From Faecenecus sp036648855 (GTDB lineage Bacteria; Bacillota_I; Bacilli_A; RF39; UBA660): a stretch of 11,466 nucleotides of DNA. Below, piece by piece: positions 1 through 5,821 of the stretch. Every line of letters starts with the position of its first letter. Within the stretch, counting starts at the first letter, position 1. The position numbers and the translations under genes were made by a program. The stretch covers positions 1 through 11,466 of the forward strand of contig JAVWCU010000033.1 of the NCBI GenBank assembly GCA_036648855.1, read 5' to 3'. Below the pieces are notes generated by a model that was not told the DNA's origin, searched no databases, and saw only the letters and a program-made list of their open reading frames with translations.

Positions 1-8
1 TGTGTCAA

Positions 9-15
9 CTCCTTT
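9..15 (-). promoter_or_regulatory. Shine-Dalgarno of the next gene beyond the left edge
   Basis: The minus strand reads AAAGGAG followed by 8 nt (TTGACACA) before the window ends. This is SD-like spacing, so another minus-strand gene very probably starts within a base or two of the left edge. It would follow the 188-aa gene with only about 17 nt between stop and start, suggesting co-transcription. Confidence 0.6.
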
Positions 16-17
16 TA

Positions 18-584
18 CTATTTACAAATATAATTATCTGCTTCTTTTAATGATACTACTTTAGCTAAAGAACTATTTAATACAAATTCTGTTTTAGTAT
101 TAACTAAATCTTCTAATTTAGTTGTCATATAATCAATATTTAAAATTCTTACAACTTGGTCAACTCCATCAGCATTGCAATCACTTTTAACACCATTGAT
201 ATCTTTATATGGCAATATTGAAAGACCACACAAATGAACTAATTCACTTTTTTTAATCAAAGAAAACTCAGTTGCTAAATTAGTAATAACTGTTTCACTT
301 TTATAAAGCATATCATCTCTCATATAATACTTTTCTTCATAAGTATTCTTAACTTGATTTTCATCCATATTGTTTTTTGTACAAACCACTACTTTTTCAT
401 TAATGATTACTTCTGGAGTCTTAACTGGTTCAAAATAATCAACAGGTATAAAGACTCTTAACATAGGAGGAATAATAGCCAGTAAAGCTAAAACTATTAT
501 AGCAATAGCACATAATACTACAGTCTTATCTACTTTAAATGCTTTCTTAGTACTACTAGTCTTCTTCTCATCTTTATTATTCAT
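18..584 (-). CDS. Single-pass membrane protein of unknown function, 188 aa
   Basis: I do not recognise the family. A charged, Lys/Ser/Thr-rich N-terminus of about 19 residues precedes one hydrophobic segment (about residues 20-45). A polar C-terminal domain of about 140 residues follows and is probably extracytoplasmic. That domain carries four cysteines (68, 119, 136, 187), an even number that could form disulfides. The start is an ATG preceded by GAGGGTGAG at good spacing. The stop is TAG, with a ribosome site for a further gene immediately downstream. It lies 60 nt behind the pentapeptide-repeat gene with no terminator visible between, so the two may share a transcript. The mixed strands and Tyr/Lys content vaguely recall small secreted Firmicute lipoproteins such as DUF1307, but there is no lipobox and I do not assign it. 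Confidence 0.8.
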   Translation of the reverse strand: MNNKDEKKTSSTKKAFKVDKTVVLCAIAIIVLALLAIIPPMLRVFIPVDYFEPVKTPEVIINEKVVVCTKNNMDENQVKNTYEEKYYMRDDMLYKSETVITNLATEFSLIKKSELVHLCGLSILPYKDINGVKSDCNADGVDQVVRILNIDYMTTKLEDLVNTKTEFVLNSSLAKVVSLKEADNYICK

Positions 585-644
585 ACTAACTCACCCTCTA
601 CTCTATAAATTAATCATATCATAAAATATATTTTAAGAAAAGAG

Positions 645-1286
645 TTATTCTATAATTACTCCTAAAAACCTTACTAAGTCTAGTGCTTGCATCTCATTAA
701 CAATTGCGCCCTTTAACTCATCACCTGATATTTTTATAGCATCAATTTCACAAGTTCTAAAATCTATATCTATTAATGGGGTATGTAAAAACTCTGCTAA
801 TAATAAATTAGAGTCTCTAAAAGTTACTAACTTAAAGGTTACATAGTTAAAACTACTCTCTCTTAATAAACTACTATTAAAACTACTATGTCTTATTTTA
901 GTATTTGAAAAATTACTATAAGACATATTTGAATTATCAAAAGTTACATCTTCCAAAGTTGAATTAGAAAAATCTGTCCCTGTCAATTTACAGTTTTTAA
1001 ATTGTACTCGGTGAATTCCAACATTAGATAAATTTATATTAGATAAATCGCAGTGATCAAATATTACATCAGTTAAACTGATATGATTAAAACTAGAACT
1101 AATAAAACTAATGTCTCTAAATATACAACCACTAAAGTCTATATGTTCCTTTAAATCTAACCAACTATCATCAATAAATTCTAAATCATAATAAGATTCA
1201 TATGACTTAATTAATTCTCCCCTGCTAGGAGTTAATTCACTAACAAGTTTAGGTTTTACTACTTTGTTATTTACTTCTTTTATCAT
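645..1286 (-). CDS. Pentapeptide-repeat protein, 213 aa
   Basis: From about residue 51 to 181 a hydrophobic residue (Phe, Leu, Ile or Met) occurs every five positions without a break: 51, 56, 61 and so on to 181, about 27 units. Small or polar residues (Ser, Asn, Asp, Thr) fill the other positions. This is the signature of a right-handed quadrilateral beta-helix of roughly six to seven coils. Phe and Leu/Ile often alternate at the centre, as expected for stacked faces. The first 50 residues are a non-repeat cap. The last 25 residues (ELKGAIVNEMQALDLVRFLG) form a helical cap seen in many Firmicute members. Some relatives (Qnr, McbG, MfpA) mimic DNA and protect gyrase, but most have unknown roles and nothing here shows gyrase binding. 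An extended -10 lies just upstream and the SD is TTGAGGT. Confidence 0.9.
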   Translation of the reverse strand: MIKEVNNKVVKPKLVSELTPSRGELIKSYESYYDLEFIDDSWLDLKEHIDFSGCIFRDISFISSSFNHISLTDVIFDHCDLSNINLSNVGIHRVQFKNCKLTGTDFSNSTLEDVTFDNSNMSYSNFSNTKIRHSSFNSSLLRESSFNYVTFKLVTFRDSNLLLAEFLHTPLIDIDFRTCEIDAIKISGDELKGAIVNEMQALDLVRFLGVIIE

Positions 1287-1308
1287 AAATACCTCAATCT
1301 CAATTTCA

Positions 1309-1314
1309 ATTATA
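1309..1314 (-). promoter_or_regulatory. Extended -10 promoter for the pentapeptide-repeat gene
   Basis: The minus strand reads TGC-TATAAT, a consensus -10 with the TGn extension, 22 nt before the ATG. At 17-nt spacing the -35 is poor (ATCTAA), which is usual for extended -10 promoters. It lies in the short gap behind the permease gene, so this gene could be transcribed on its own as well as by read-through. Confidence 0.5.
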
Positions 1315-1342
1315 GCATTATCAAAGAAACTTAGATATTATT

Positions 1343-2131
1343 CTATTCCAAATTTATTTTTTTTGTAAAAATATATTTTATTGAAACAAACGATACAATA
1401 GCAAAAACTATAACTAAACTAGCATAAATACTAGCCATTATACTTATAAATAAGCCTACATTAGTACTAACAATAATTTCTAAATTAGGCACAAACAATG
1501 CTATCATTATTATTGTTAAAACAGCCACCACTTCATAAGCTACATAAAGTAATAACCAAGCTACAACAGAGCCTATTAATTTATTAGTATTTCTCATTTG
1601 ACCTAAAGCAATAGATAGAAAAAACATAAGTAGTTGAACTAAATAACTACAACCTAACATAATAAATATTATTAAATAAAAAATAATACCATTCATATTA
1701 ACTAAAGCCTTTGGAAAATCTAGTAAACTTTCTATAACTGTACCAAGTGATCCCTGAGACCATAATAACAAACTAATACAAACAAGAATAACTATTCCAC
1801 TTACTAACATAGTTATCAATGAAGTCAATATTTTAGAAAAAATTAAAGAAGACTTAGAAACTGGTAAAGTTTGAATTAAATACCCCCTGTTCATAGCAAA
1901 ATCTTGATAAAAATGTTTAATTGAAACAAAGAATGTATAAACCAAAACAATAATAACTGTAATAATAAAAACCGTTACTGTTAAAGGAAATACATATTTT
2001 AAAGGGGTAATATAAGACATTAAAAAGCCCATTAACATAGTAACAATAGTTATTATCCCTAAGACAATATAACTAGGTAATAAAGCCTTAAATAACGAAG
2101 TAAAATCATAACTAACTAATTTTTTTAACAT
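1343..2131 (-). CDS. ABC-2-type transporter permease, 262 aa
   Basis: Membrane partner of the adjacent ATPase. About six hydrophobic segments are visible, near residues 18-40, 48-71, 101-125, 148-176, 186-214 and 228-254. The motif RGYLIQTLPVSKSSLIFSK (82-100) between the second and third segments is typical of small Firmicute ABC-2-like permeases paired with GntR/YtrA regulators. Its start overlaps the end of the ATPase gene by 7 nt (ATG with SD GGGAGGAG inside the ATPase reading frame), so the two are translationally coupled. The protein contains no ATP-binding motif. The substrate is unknown. Relatives are often linked to peptide antibiotic or cell-wall stress responses, which is family knowledge and not visible here. 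The stop is TAG. Confidence 0.88.
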   Translation of the reverse strand: MLKKLVSYDFTSLFKALLPSYIVLGIITIVTMLMGFLMSYITPLKYVFPLTVTVFIITVIIVLVYTFFVSIKHFYQDFAMNRGYLIQTLPVSKSSLIFSKILTSLITMLVSGIVILVCISLLLWSQGSLGTVIESLLDFPKALVNMNGIIFYLIIFIMLGCSYLVQLLMFFLSIALGQMRNTNKLIGSVVAWLLLYVAYEVVAVLTIIMIALFVPNLEIIVSTNVGLFISIMASIYASLVIVFAIVSFVSIKYIFTKKINLE

Positions 2132-2823
2132 TTGAACTCCTCCCTAAAAATCTGATCTATTGAGCAACCTGACTTTTCTCTTAACGTATCACATGATCCT
2201 TGCATAACAATATCACCTTTATTTATCATTATCACTTCATCTAATATCTTCTCTATATCCGCTATTAAATGAGTAGAAATAATAATACTAGCATTTTTAT
2301 CCTCAAAACTAGTTAAAATAGTATCTAAAATATAATCCCTTGCAGCGGGATCAACTCCCCCAATAGGTTCATCTAAAATATAAAGTTCAGCTTTCCTACT
2401 CATCACTAATACTAATTGTACCTTTTCTTTAGTACCTTTAGACATTGTTTTTAACCTATCATCTTTATTTAAATTTAAATGTTCTAATAATTGATAAGCT
2501 TTAACTGAGTCAAAATCAGTATAAAAAGTTTTGAAAAAAGTAATTAACTCAGAAACTTTCATATCTTTATCTAAATAATTCTTATCTGGTAAATAAGAAA
2601 CAATTCTCTTTGTTTCCACTCCTGGATGATATCCTTTTATTAGTATTTCTCCCTTAGTAGGAATTAACAAACCATTAATCATTTTAATTAAAGTCGTTTT
2701 ACCACTACCATTAGGTCCAAGTAATCCAACTATTTTCCCTGGTTCTATTTTAAAGCTAATATCTTTTAATACTGATTTACGATTAAAGCTTTTTGATAAG
2801 TTCTGACACTTTAATATTTCCAT
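2125..2823 (-). CDS. ABC transporter ATP-binding protein, 232 aa
   Basis: A complete nucleotide-binding domain. Walker A is GPNGSGKT (36-43). The Q-loop region is SYLPDK (76-81), with Asp where many relatives have Glu after Leu-Pro. The signature is MSKGTKEKV (127-135), a degenerate LSGGQ typical of the YtrB/EcsA-like group. Walker B is LYILDEP (147-153), the D-loop follows (GGVDP), and the switch is His185. Length is normal for a single-domain exporter ATPase. The ATG follows the GntR stop by one base and has SD AAGGAG about 10 nt away, lying in the end of the GntR gene. It overlaps the permease gene by 7 nt. It probably powers an exporter with that permease, on the cytoplasmic face of the membrane. 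Confidence 0.95.
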   Translation of the reverse strand: MEILKCQNLSKSFNRKSVLKDISFKIEPGKIVGLLGPNGSGKTTLIKMINGLLIPTKGEILIKGYHPGVETKRIVSYLPDKNYLDKDMKVSELITFFKTFYTDFDSVKAYQLLEHLNLNKDDRLKTMSKGTKEKVQLVLVMSRKAELYILDEPIGGVDPAARDYILDTILTSFEDKNASIIISTHLIADIEKILDEVIMINKGDIVMQGSCDTLREKSGCSIDQIFREEFKC

Positions 2824-2824
2824 A

Positions 2825-3187
2825 TTATTTTTCTCCTTCTTTTGTAATATTTAATAAAGACTCCTCTTTTGTAAAACCTAAGTTCTCCATATTTTTAAAA
2901 TATTCAAGAGCCTTTAAAGAGGCTAGTTCTTTCTTTTTCTGTTTAATAAAAACTAAATCTTCAGTTACAAATTTACCACTGGTTCTTTTAGTTATGATAA
3001 ACCCTTCTTCTTCTAAGTTAGTTAAAGCTCTTTGTATAGTATTAGGATTAACCTTCAAGGTACAAGCAAAATCTCTAACTGATAATATCTTATCCCCTGG
3101 CGCAAATTCTCCCGAAATTATTTCTTCTTTTAGCTTATTAACAACTTGTATATAAATTGGGCTCCTACTATCAAAGCTTAAATTCAT
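2825..3187 (-). CDS. GntR-family (YtrA-type) transcriptional regulator, 120 aa
   Basis: Residues 10-75 form a GntR winged helix-turn-helix: PIYIQVVNKLKEEIISGEF, then GDKILSVRDFACTLKVNPNT and a wing around EEEGFIITKRTSGKFV. Only about 45 helical residues follow. This short tail, with no ligand-binding domain, defines the YtrA subfamily, which usually precedes and represses its own ABC transporter operon. That is the arrangement here, with the ATPase starting one base after the stop. The start has a strong SD (AGAGAGGTGAT). Upstream lie a TTGACA/TATAAC promoter and an interrupted palindrome at the expected transcription start, consistent with autorepression. The inducer is unknown. In characterised relatives it is often a cell-wall-active compound, which is inference for this case. 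Confidence 0.93.
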   Translation of the reverse strand: MNLSFDSRSPIYIQVVNKLKEEIISGEFAPGDKILSVRDFACTLKVNPNTIQRALTNLEEEGFIITKRTSGKFVTEDLVFIKQKKKELASLKALEYFKNMENLGFTKEESLLNITKEGEK

Positions 3188-3201
3188 TTAATCACCTCTC
3201 T

Positions 3202-3221
3202 TGTGTTAGTTGACTAATACA
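3202..3221 (-). promoter_or_regulatory. Palindromic operator, probably for the GntR regulator
   Basis: On the plus strand, GTGTTAGT-TG-ACTAATAC is an inverted repeat with one mismatched pair, flanked by a further T/A pair. It sits immediately downstream of the -10 hexamer and upstream of the SD, so bound protein would cover the transcription start. The position, the GTATTAG/CTAATAC-like arms and the gene context fit a YtrA-type autoregulatory operator. Confidence 0.65.
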
Positions 3222-3251
3222 GTTATACAATATATAACTATCTTTTGTCAA
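3222..3251 (-). promoter_or_regulatory. Promoter of the GntR-ABC operon
   Basis: The minus strand has TTGACA (3246-3251) and TATAAC (3222-3227) separated by 18 nt. The -35 follows directly after the U-tract of the preceding gene's terminator. The -10 abuts the palindrome at 3202-3221. Confidence 0.75.
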
Positions 3252-3252
3252 T

Positions 3253-3279
3253 AAAAAAATACCTACTTTAAGTAAATAT
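3253..3279 (-). terminator. Intrinsic terminator after the 132-codon gene
   Basis: The minus strand forms ATATTTACT-TAA-AGTAGGTAT, a 9-bp stem with two G-U pairs and a 3-nt loop, starting within bases of the stop codon. It is followed by a run of Ts. It separates this gene from the GntR operon. Confidence 0.65.
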
Positions 3280-3678
3280 TTATCGTCTATTAGGAACCTG
3301 TTTTTTATCTGTTTCTTCTTTAAGTGCTTTTAATTTATCTGATGCATATATTTCACATCTTGCATATGGATCATTAGACCAGTTAATCATAATTCCCCCG
3401 TAATCATTAATATCAAAGAAAACTTTTTTTATATCCATTATCTCCTCTTTATTTAAATAATAATTATAGGCTTTATTTAAATTATTTTGAAAAACCATAA
3501 TTCTAATATAATCCACACTAGGTATCTTTTTAAATTCTTTTTTAGAAGCAATAGCTAAGAATATTTTACTACCCCTGACTAATTTAAAAAATTTAGCATT
3601 TTTATATTCAGGATTATAAGGATAAGGATTTTCTACTTCGTAAGGATATAAATTACTCAAATTTTTAATTGTTATCAC
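3280..3678 (-). CDS. Hypothetical soluble protein, up to 132 aa, start uncertain
   Basis: I do not recognise this protein. It is short, rich in Tyr, Asn and Lys, with no signal peptide, membrane segment or metal motif. The N-terminus has a Pro/Tyr-rich stretch (LYPYEVENPYPYNPEYKN, 10-27). Predicted strands near 30-47 and 57-65 and a helix near 77-87 precede NDYGGIMINWSNDPYARCEIY (91-111), then a charged C-terminus. The open frame begins at GTG (3676-3678), but this GTG lies inside AAAGGGGTGAT, a near-perfect SD. Initiation there is doubtful. The SD is ideally spaced for the ATT at codon 4, and a TTG follows at codon 7, so the true product may be about 126-129 residues. There is no in-frame ATG near the SD. 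It is followed by its own terminator. It could be a real gene with a non-ATG start or one damaged at its start codon. Confidence 0.6.
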   Translation of the reverse strand: MITIKNLSNLYPYEVENPYPYNPEYKNAKFFKLVRGSKIFLAIASKKEFKKIPSVDYIRIMVFQNNLNKAYNYYLNKEEIMDIKKVFFDINDYGGIMINWSNDPYARCEIYASDKLKALKEETDKKQVPNRR

Positions 3679-3684
3679 CCCTTT
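3674..3684 (-). promoter_or_regulatory. Shine-Dalgarno overlapping the nominal GTG start
   Basis: AAAGGGGTGAT differs from the anti-SD complement AAGGAGGTGAT at one core position. The GTG of the longest frame is part of it. Counting 8 nt after GGGG lands on ATT (3667-3669), not ATG. Confidence 0.6.
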
Positions 3685-3729
3685 GTCTTATATTAACCTT
3701 TATAGTTTATCTATACTTTTTATATAAAG

Positions 3730-3745
3730 TTCGAACTATTCGAAC
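3730..3745. repeat. Paired TTCGAAC repeats, 9-bp period
   Basis: TTCGAAC occurs at 3730-3736 and again at 3739-3745, separated by TA. Each contains the palindrome TTCGAA. They lie between the hairpin at 3745-3795 and the SD of the 132-codon gene, so they may be operator half-sites or part of a recombination site. Function is unknown. Confidence 0.4.
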
Positions 3746-3795
3746 AGAATTCCAAGTGGTGCCTTTCTTATGTCTTATTTTGACACCGAATTCCG
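3745..3795 (-). other. Imperfect hairpin sharing heptamers with the tRNA-Thr 3' end
   Basis: On the minus strand an outer stem CGGAATTC/GAATTCTG (one G-U) encloses an inner stem GGTGTC/GGCACC (one G-U). There is a 5-nt bulge on one side and an 18-nt A-rich loop. The arms contain CGGTGTC (3782-3788) and GGCACCA (3757-3763). These are the two adjacent heptamers that end tRNA-Thr at 5702-5715, here split by 18 nt and in the same orientation. No U-tract follows, so it is not a typical terminator. It could be an attachment-site relic, a structured leader of the 132-codon gene, or chance. Confidence 0.4.
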
Positions 3796-3812
3796 TTACT
3801 AAAAGCATTATA

Positions 3813-4156
3813 TTACATTTTTTCATAAAATGGAATAATTATAGGAAAAAGATTTTCTTGCCATGAAGCGGTTGAATTAACATCAATTTTCAATTCTTTC
3901 AGTTTTTTTATAATATCTAAAGTCATGAGTTCATTAATTCCTTGATTCAAGTCATTATTGTATTCTATTACAGCATTTTCTTTTCAAGAATAAGTGATAT
4001 TCCACTAACAAAATTATAAGGCTTTAATAAAACTATATATGAACTAACCTTATGGTTAATTTCATGAATAATATCTGTTAAATCATATTTTTGAGGTAAA
4101 TAAGTTATGAGATAATTTGCAAGATTCTTTTCATCATCTAATGAGTTATCATCATA
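3813..4156 (-). pseudogene. 5'-truncated, frameshifted gene remnant, possibly DUF4279-like
   Basis: Two coding-like blocks lie end to end. Block 1 begins in frame right after the TAG of the AlbA_2 gene and runs 62 codons (YDDNSLDDEKNLANYL... to GISLILEKK) to a TAA at 3968-3970. Block 2 continues in another frame from about 3974 (AVIEYNNDLNQGINELMTLD... to PIIIPFYEKM) to a TAA at 3813-3815. Joined, they make a plausible C-terminal portion of about 115 residues. The shape is an amphipathic helix, paired strands, an acidic VIEYNNDLNQGI turn, then a helix and final strand. This resembles the C-terminal half of DUF4279 or similar small immunity-type proteins, by memory of the pattern only. About 50 N-terminal residues, a start codon and an SD are missing. 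The junction coincides with the end of the AlbA_2 gene, suggesting that gene replaced the 5' part. Confidence 0.55.
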
Positions 4157-5515
4157 CTAAAAAACATTTAAATCTTCCATTGTTTTTACGATGTACTCTC
4201 TATTTATTTTCCAATATCCATTCTTATTAGCACCATCTCGTTCAATAAAATTATTATCTATTAACTCTTTAAAATGTCTTTTAATCGTTCTAATATTTAC
4301 ATTTAATAAATGTGATAATTCTTCCTGGGTAATATTTGGTTTATCCATAATTAACTTTAAAATAGAATTATCAATATTAGACATATTAATATCATAAAAA
4401 TGTAATTGTGTTTCATTTTTACCTATAAATTTATTTTCTTTAAACGGAATACTAACCCTTATATGATTAGGAAAAAATTCAAAAATATTTTTATTATAAT
4501 ATTTTAAAACTCTTATAATTCCCGTTCCTAACTGTTCTACTAAATCTAAATTATTAAAAACTCTCATTAATTCAGGATTTCTTGGATTTGAAAATCCTTG
4601 CAAAAATTCTTCTTGTGATACACCTTCTTGAATTCCTCCATTTGATGATATTACTACTTTGTTCTCAAAGATTTCAAATTTTGGTGAATAACCATTAGTC
4701 CAGTCATTATGGACCATAGCGTTTGTAACAATTTCTTTTACAGCATTAAATTCAAATTTTTTTATCTCTTTTCTTGTAGTAGGCATTATTTTAGTATATG
4801 TTCTATTTTCTATTTGAAGCTTGTCTAATATTTTATTTGTAGCCTTAATAAGAGAACAATTTCCATAATCTTCATTTTCAATTAAAATAGATACATCATT
4901 TCCTTCATACTTAGCAAATCTTACCGGTATATCATTATTATCCGCTAACAAATAAGCAAGATAATTATACTTGTCATCATTGGTAAATAAATTTAATTGC
5001 CTTAAAAAATTATTATTTACTTCAAATCCTTTTTCTTTATAAAATATTTTCAACTCAGCAAAAGTTAAATCTTGTTTTGGAGATACAATATTTTTTAATG
5101 AGTTTCTTGTTCTTTTAGAAAACACATTAAGTATTAATTCACTACTCATTGATTCAATACTGCTTCCTACTCTAATAAAGCAACTATCAGGACTCATACC
5201 CATTCCTTTTAAATAGTATGGAGTTTCATTACCTTTTGCTACTATTATTTGAATGTATTTTTTGTTTTCTTTTTCTTTTACTATTACATCAAACAAACCC
5301 AATGTTGATGGACATATATTATTCTTAATTCTATCTTTAATTGTTCTTTGTATTAAATCAATATTTTCAGTTATACCTACTATTTTGCCTTTATCATCGA
5401 TACCAATATAAATATTACCACCATCACTGTTTAAAAAAGCTATTATTTCACTTTCAAATTTATCAGTCAATTTTACTTTAAACTCATTTCTACTATCTTC
5501 AATTGTTTCTAACAT
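4157..5515 (-). CDS. AlbA_2 / HATPase_c_4 / winged-helix putative regulator, 452 aa
   Basis: Three domains are visible (numbering from the start at 5515). Residues about 4-125 are an AlbA_2 (Schlafen-like) domain, with SRNEFKVKL and the core AFLNSDGGNIYIGIDDKGK (26-44). Residues about 250-345 are a GHKL ATP-binding fold of the HATPase_c_4 type. It has the N-box AVKEIVTNAMVHNDW (258-272) and the glycine motif LGTGI (329-333). Residues about 383-440 are a winged helix-turn-helix (NITQEELSHLLNVNIRTIKRHF). This matches the COG2865 group of predicted regulators, whose targets are mostly unknown. Some occur in defence or mobile regions. An ATG 15 nt upstream (5528-5530) overlaps the SD AGGAGG and would place the SD inside the gene, so 5515 is preferred. 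The promoter contains two 12-bp repeats that its own DNA-binding domain might recognise. The stop TAG is followed in frame by a gene remnant. Confidence 0.9.
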   Translation of the reverse strand: MLETIEDSRNEFKVKLTDKFESEIIAFLNSDGGNIYIGIDDKGKIVGITENIDLIQRTIKDRIKNNICPSTLGLFDVIVKEKENKKYIQIIVAKGNETPYYLKGMGMSPDSCFIRVGSSIESMSSELILNVFSKRTRNSLKNIVSPKQDLTFAELKIFYKEKGFEVNNNFLRQLNLFTNDDKYNYLAYLLADNNDIPVRFAKYEGNDVSILIENEDYGNCSLIKATNKILDKLQIENRTYTKIMPTTRKEIKKFEFNAVKEIVTNAMVHNDWTNGYSPKFEIFENKVVISSNGGIQEGVSQEEFLQGFSNPRNPELMRVFNNLDLVEQLGTGIIRVLKYYNKNIFEFFPNHIRVSIPFKENKFIGKNETQLHFYDINMSNIDNSILKLIMDKPNITQEELSHLLNVNIRTIKRHFKELIDNNFIERDGANKNGYWKINREYIVKTMEDLNVF

Positions 5516-5521
5516 AAAACA

Positions 5522-5527
5522 CCTCCT
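5522..5527 (-). promoter_or_regulatory. Shine-Dalgarno that fixes the AlbA_2 gene start
   Basis: AGGAGG followed by TGTTTT (6 nt) and ATG at 5515. The earlier in-frame ATG at 5530 immediately precedes the AGGAGG and has only a weak site of its own (AAAGGT). Confidence 0.75.
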
Positions 5528-5534
5528 CATACCT

Positions 5535-5585
5535 TTAATTAATTATAACCTGTGCCACCACAAATGTCACCACAAATGTCATCAT
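5535..5585 (-). CDS. Possible 16-codon leader peptide upstream of the AlbA_2 gene
   Basis: A short frame encodes MMTFVVTFVVAQVIIN and ends in TAA 19 nt before the AlbA_2 start codon. GAAAGGA lies 7 nt before its ATG, a convincing SD. The 12-bp DNA repeat gives the TFVVTFVV repeat. It could be a leader peptide or the start of a lost gene. However, the best promoter for the AlbA_2 gene lies inside it, and transcripts from that promoter would skip it. An upstream promoter would be needed and I find none convincing. Confidence 0.25.
   Translation of the reverse strand: MMTFVVTFVVAQVIIN
5542..5570 (-). promoter_or_regulatory. Promoter of the AlbA_2 gene
   Basis: The minus strand has GTGACA (5565-5570, five of six matches to TTGACA) and TATAAT (5542-5547) with a 17-nt spacer. 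The expected start leaves a leader of about 20 nt carrying the AGGAGG. The -35 lies within the 12-bp tandem repeats. Confidence 0.6.
5556..5581. repeat. 12-bp tandem repeat over the AlbA_2 gene -35 region
   Basis: On the minus strand TGACATTTGTGG occurs twice in exact tandem (5570-5581 and 5558-5569), and the 12-nt periodicity extends to 5556. A degenerate third part (TGGCACAGG) follows. The copies overlap the -35 and spacer, as expected for direct-repeat binding sites of a regulator, possibly the winged-helix product of the gene itself. Confidence 0.6.
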
Positions 5586-5649
5586 AATATTGTCCTTTCA
5601 AGAAAACAAATTATTTAGCAAAAGCATTAATATGATAAGGCTTTTATCA

Positions 5650-5692
5650 ATAAAAAACTCGAACAGCCCTTATTTTATAGGGAGTTCGAGTT
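5650..5692 (-). terminator. Intrinsic terminator of tRNA-Thr
   Basis: The minus strand forms a 9-bp stem AACTCGAAC/GTTCGAGTT, a small asymmetric internal loop, and a 4-bp inner stem CCCT/AGGG around an 8-nt loop, followed by a T-run. It starts 10 nt after the CCA end of the tRNA. Confidence 0.85.
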
Positions 5693-5701
5693 ACTGCTTT
5701 C

Positions 5702-5775
5702 TGGTGCCGACACCGTGAATCGGACACGGATTAAAGCCTTACCATGGCCTCGTAATACCATTATACTATGTCGGC
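5702..5775 (-). tRNA. tRNA-Thr (anticodon GGU)
   Basis: The 74-nt sequence folds as a full cloverleaf. The acceptor is GCCGACA/TGTCGGC, a perfect 7 bp with discriminator A and an encoded CCA. The D-arm has a 3-bp stem and contains AATGGTA. The anticodon stem is AGGCC/GGCTT with one G-U pair and loop ATGGTAA. The variable loop is 4 nt. The T-arm is CCGTG/CACGG, perfect 5 bp, with loop TCCGATT. The anticodon GGT is at 5741-5743 and reads ACC and ACU. The first G-C and C-G acceptor pairs and the G35-U36 anticodon bases fit threonine identity. The short D-arm resembles those of tRNA-Gly in low-GC bacteria. It is followed by its own terminator. Confidence 0.93.
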
Positions 5776-5791
5776 ATATAAGTACTTCTTT

Positions 5792-5821
5792 AGTTTATCA
5801 AAAAAAAGGTTATGATGACAA
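5792..5821 (-). promoter_or_regulatory. Possible tRNA-Thr promoter overlapping the end of the DUF308 gene
   Basis: The minus strand has TTGTCA (5816-5821) inside the last codons of the DUF308 gene and TAAACT (5792-5797), 18 nt apart. The predicted start is about 10-15 nt before the tRNA 5' end. The -10 is weak. Confidence 0.35.

Noticed and set aside
645..1286. Quinolone-resistance (Qnr-type) protein
   Set aside because: The pentapeptide repeats are clear, but fold alone does not show gyrase protection and no Qnr-specific loops are visible.
2793..3155. Plus-strand open frame of about 120 codons
   Set aside because: It is antisense to the GntR regulator, without SD or promoter. The same applies to other plus-strand frames at 3669-3866, 4191-4397, 6293-6493, 6834-7091 and 10960-11241.
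3730..3745. LexA (SOS) box of the Bacillus type
   Set aside because: The TTCGAAC units look similar, but the consensus CGAAC-N4-GTTCG spacing is not met: the halves are 3 nt apart.
5556..5581. Short CRISPR array or replication iterons
   Set aside because: Only two exact 12-bp units without spacers, placed on a promoter, with no cas or rep gene nearby.
5620..5648. Terminator formed by AAAAGC and GCTTTT
   Set aside because: The stem is 6 bp with a 14-17-nt loop and no T-run on either strand.
3679..5700. A complete mobile element
   Set aside because: There is no transposase, integrase or recombinase, and no clear terminal inverted repeats. Only the partial tRNA match suggests an insertion.
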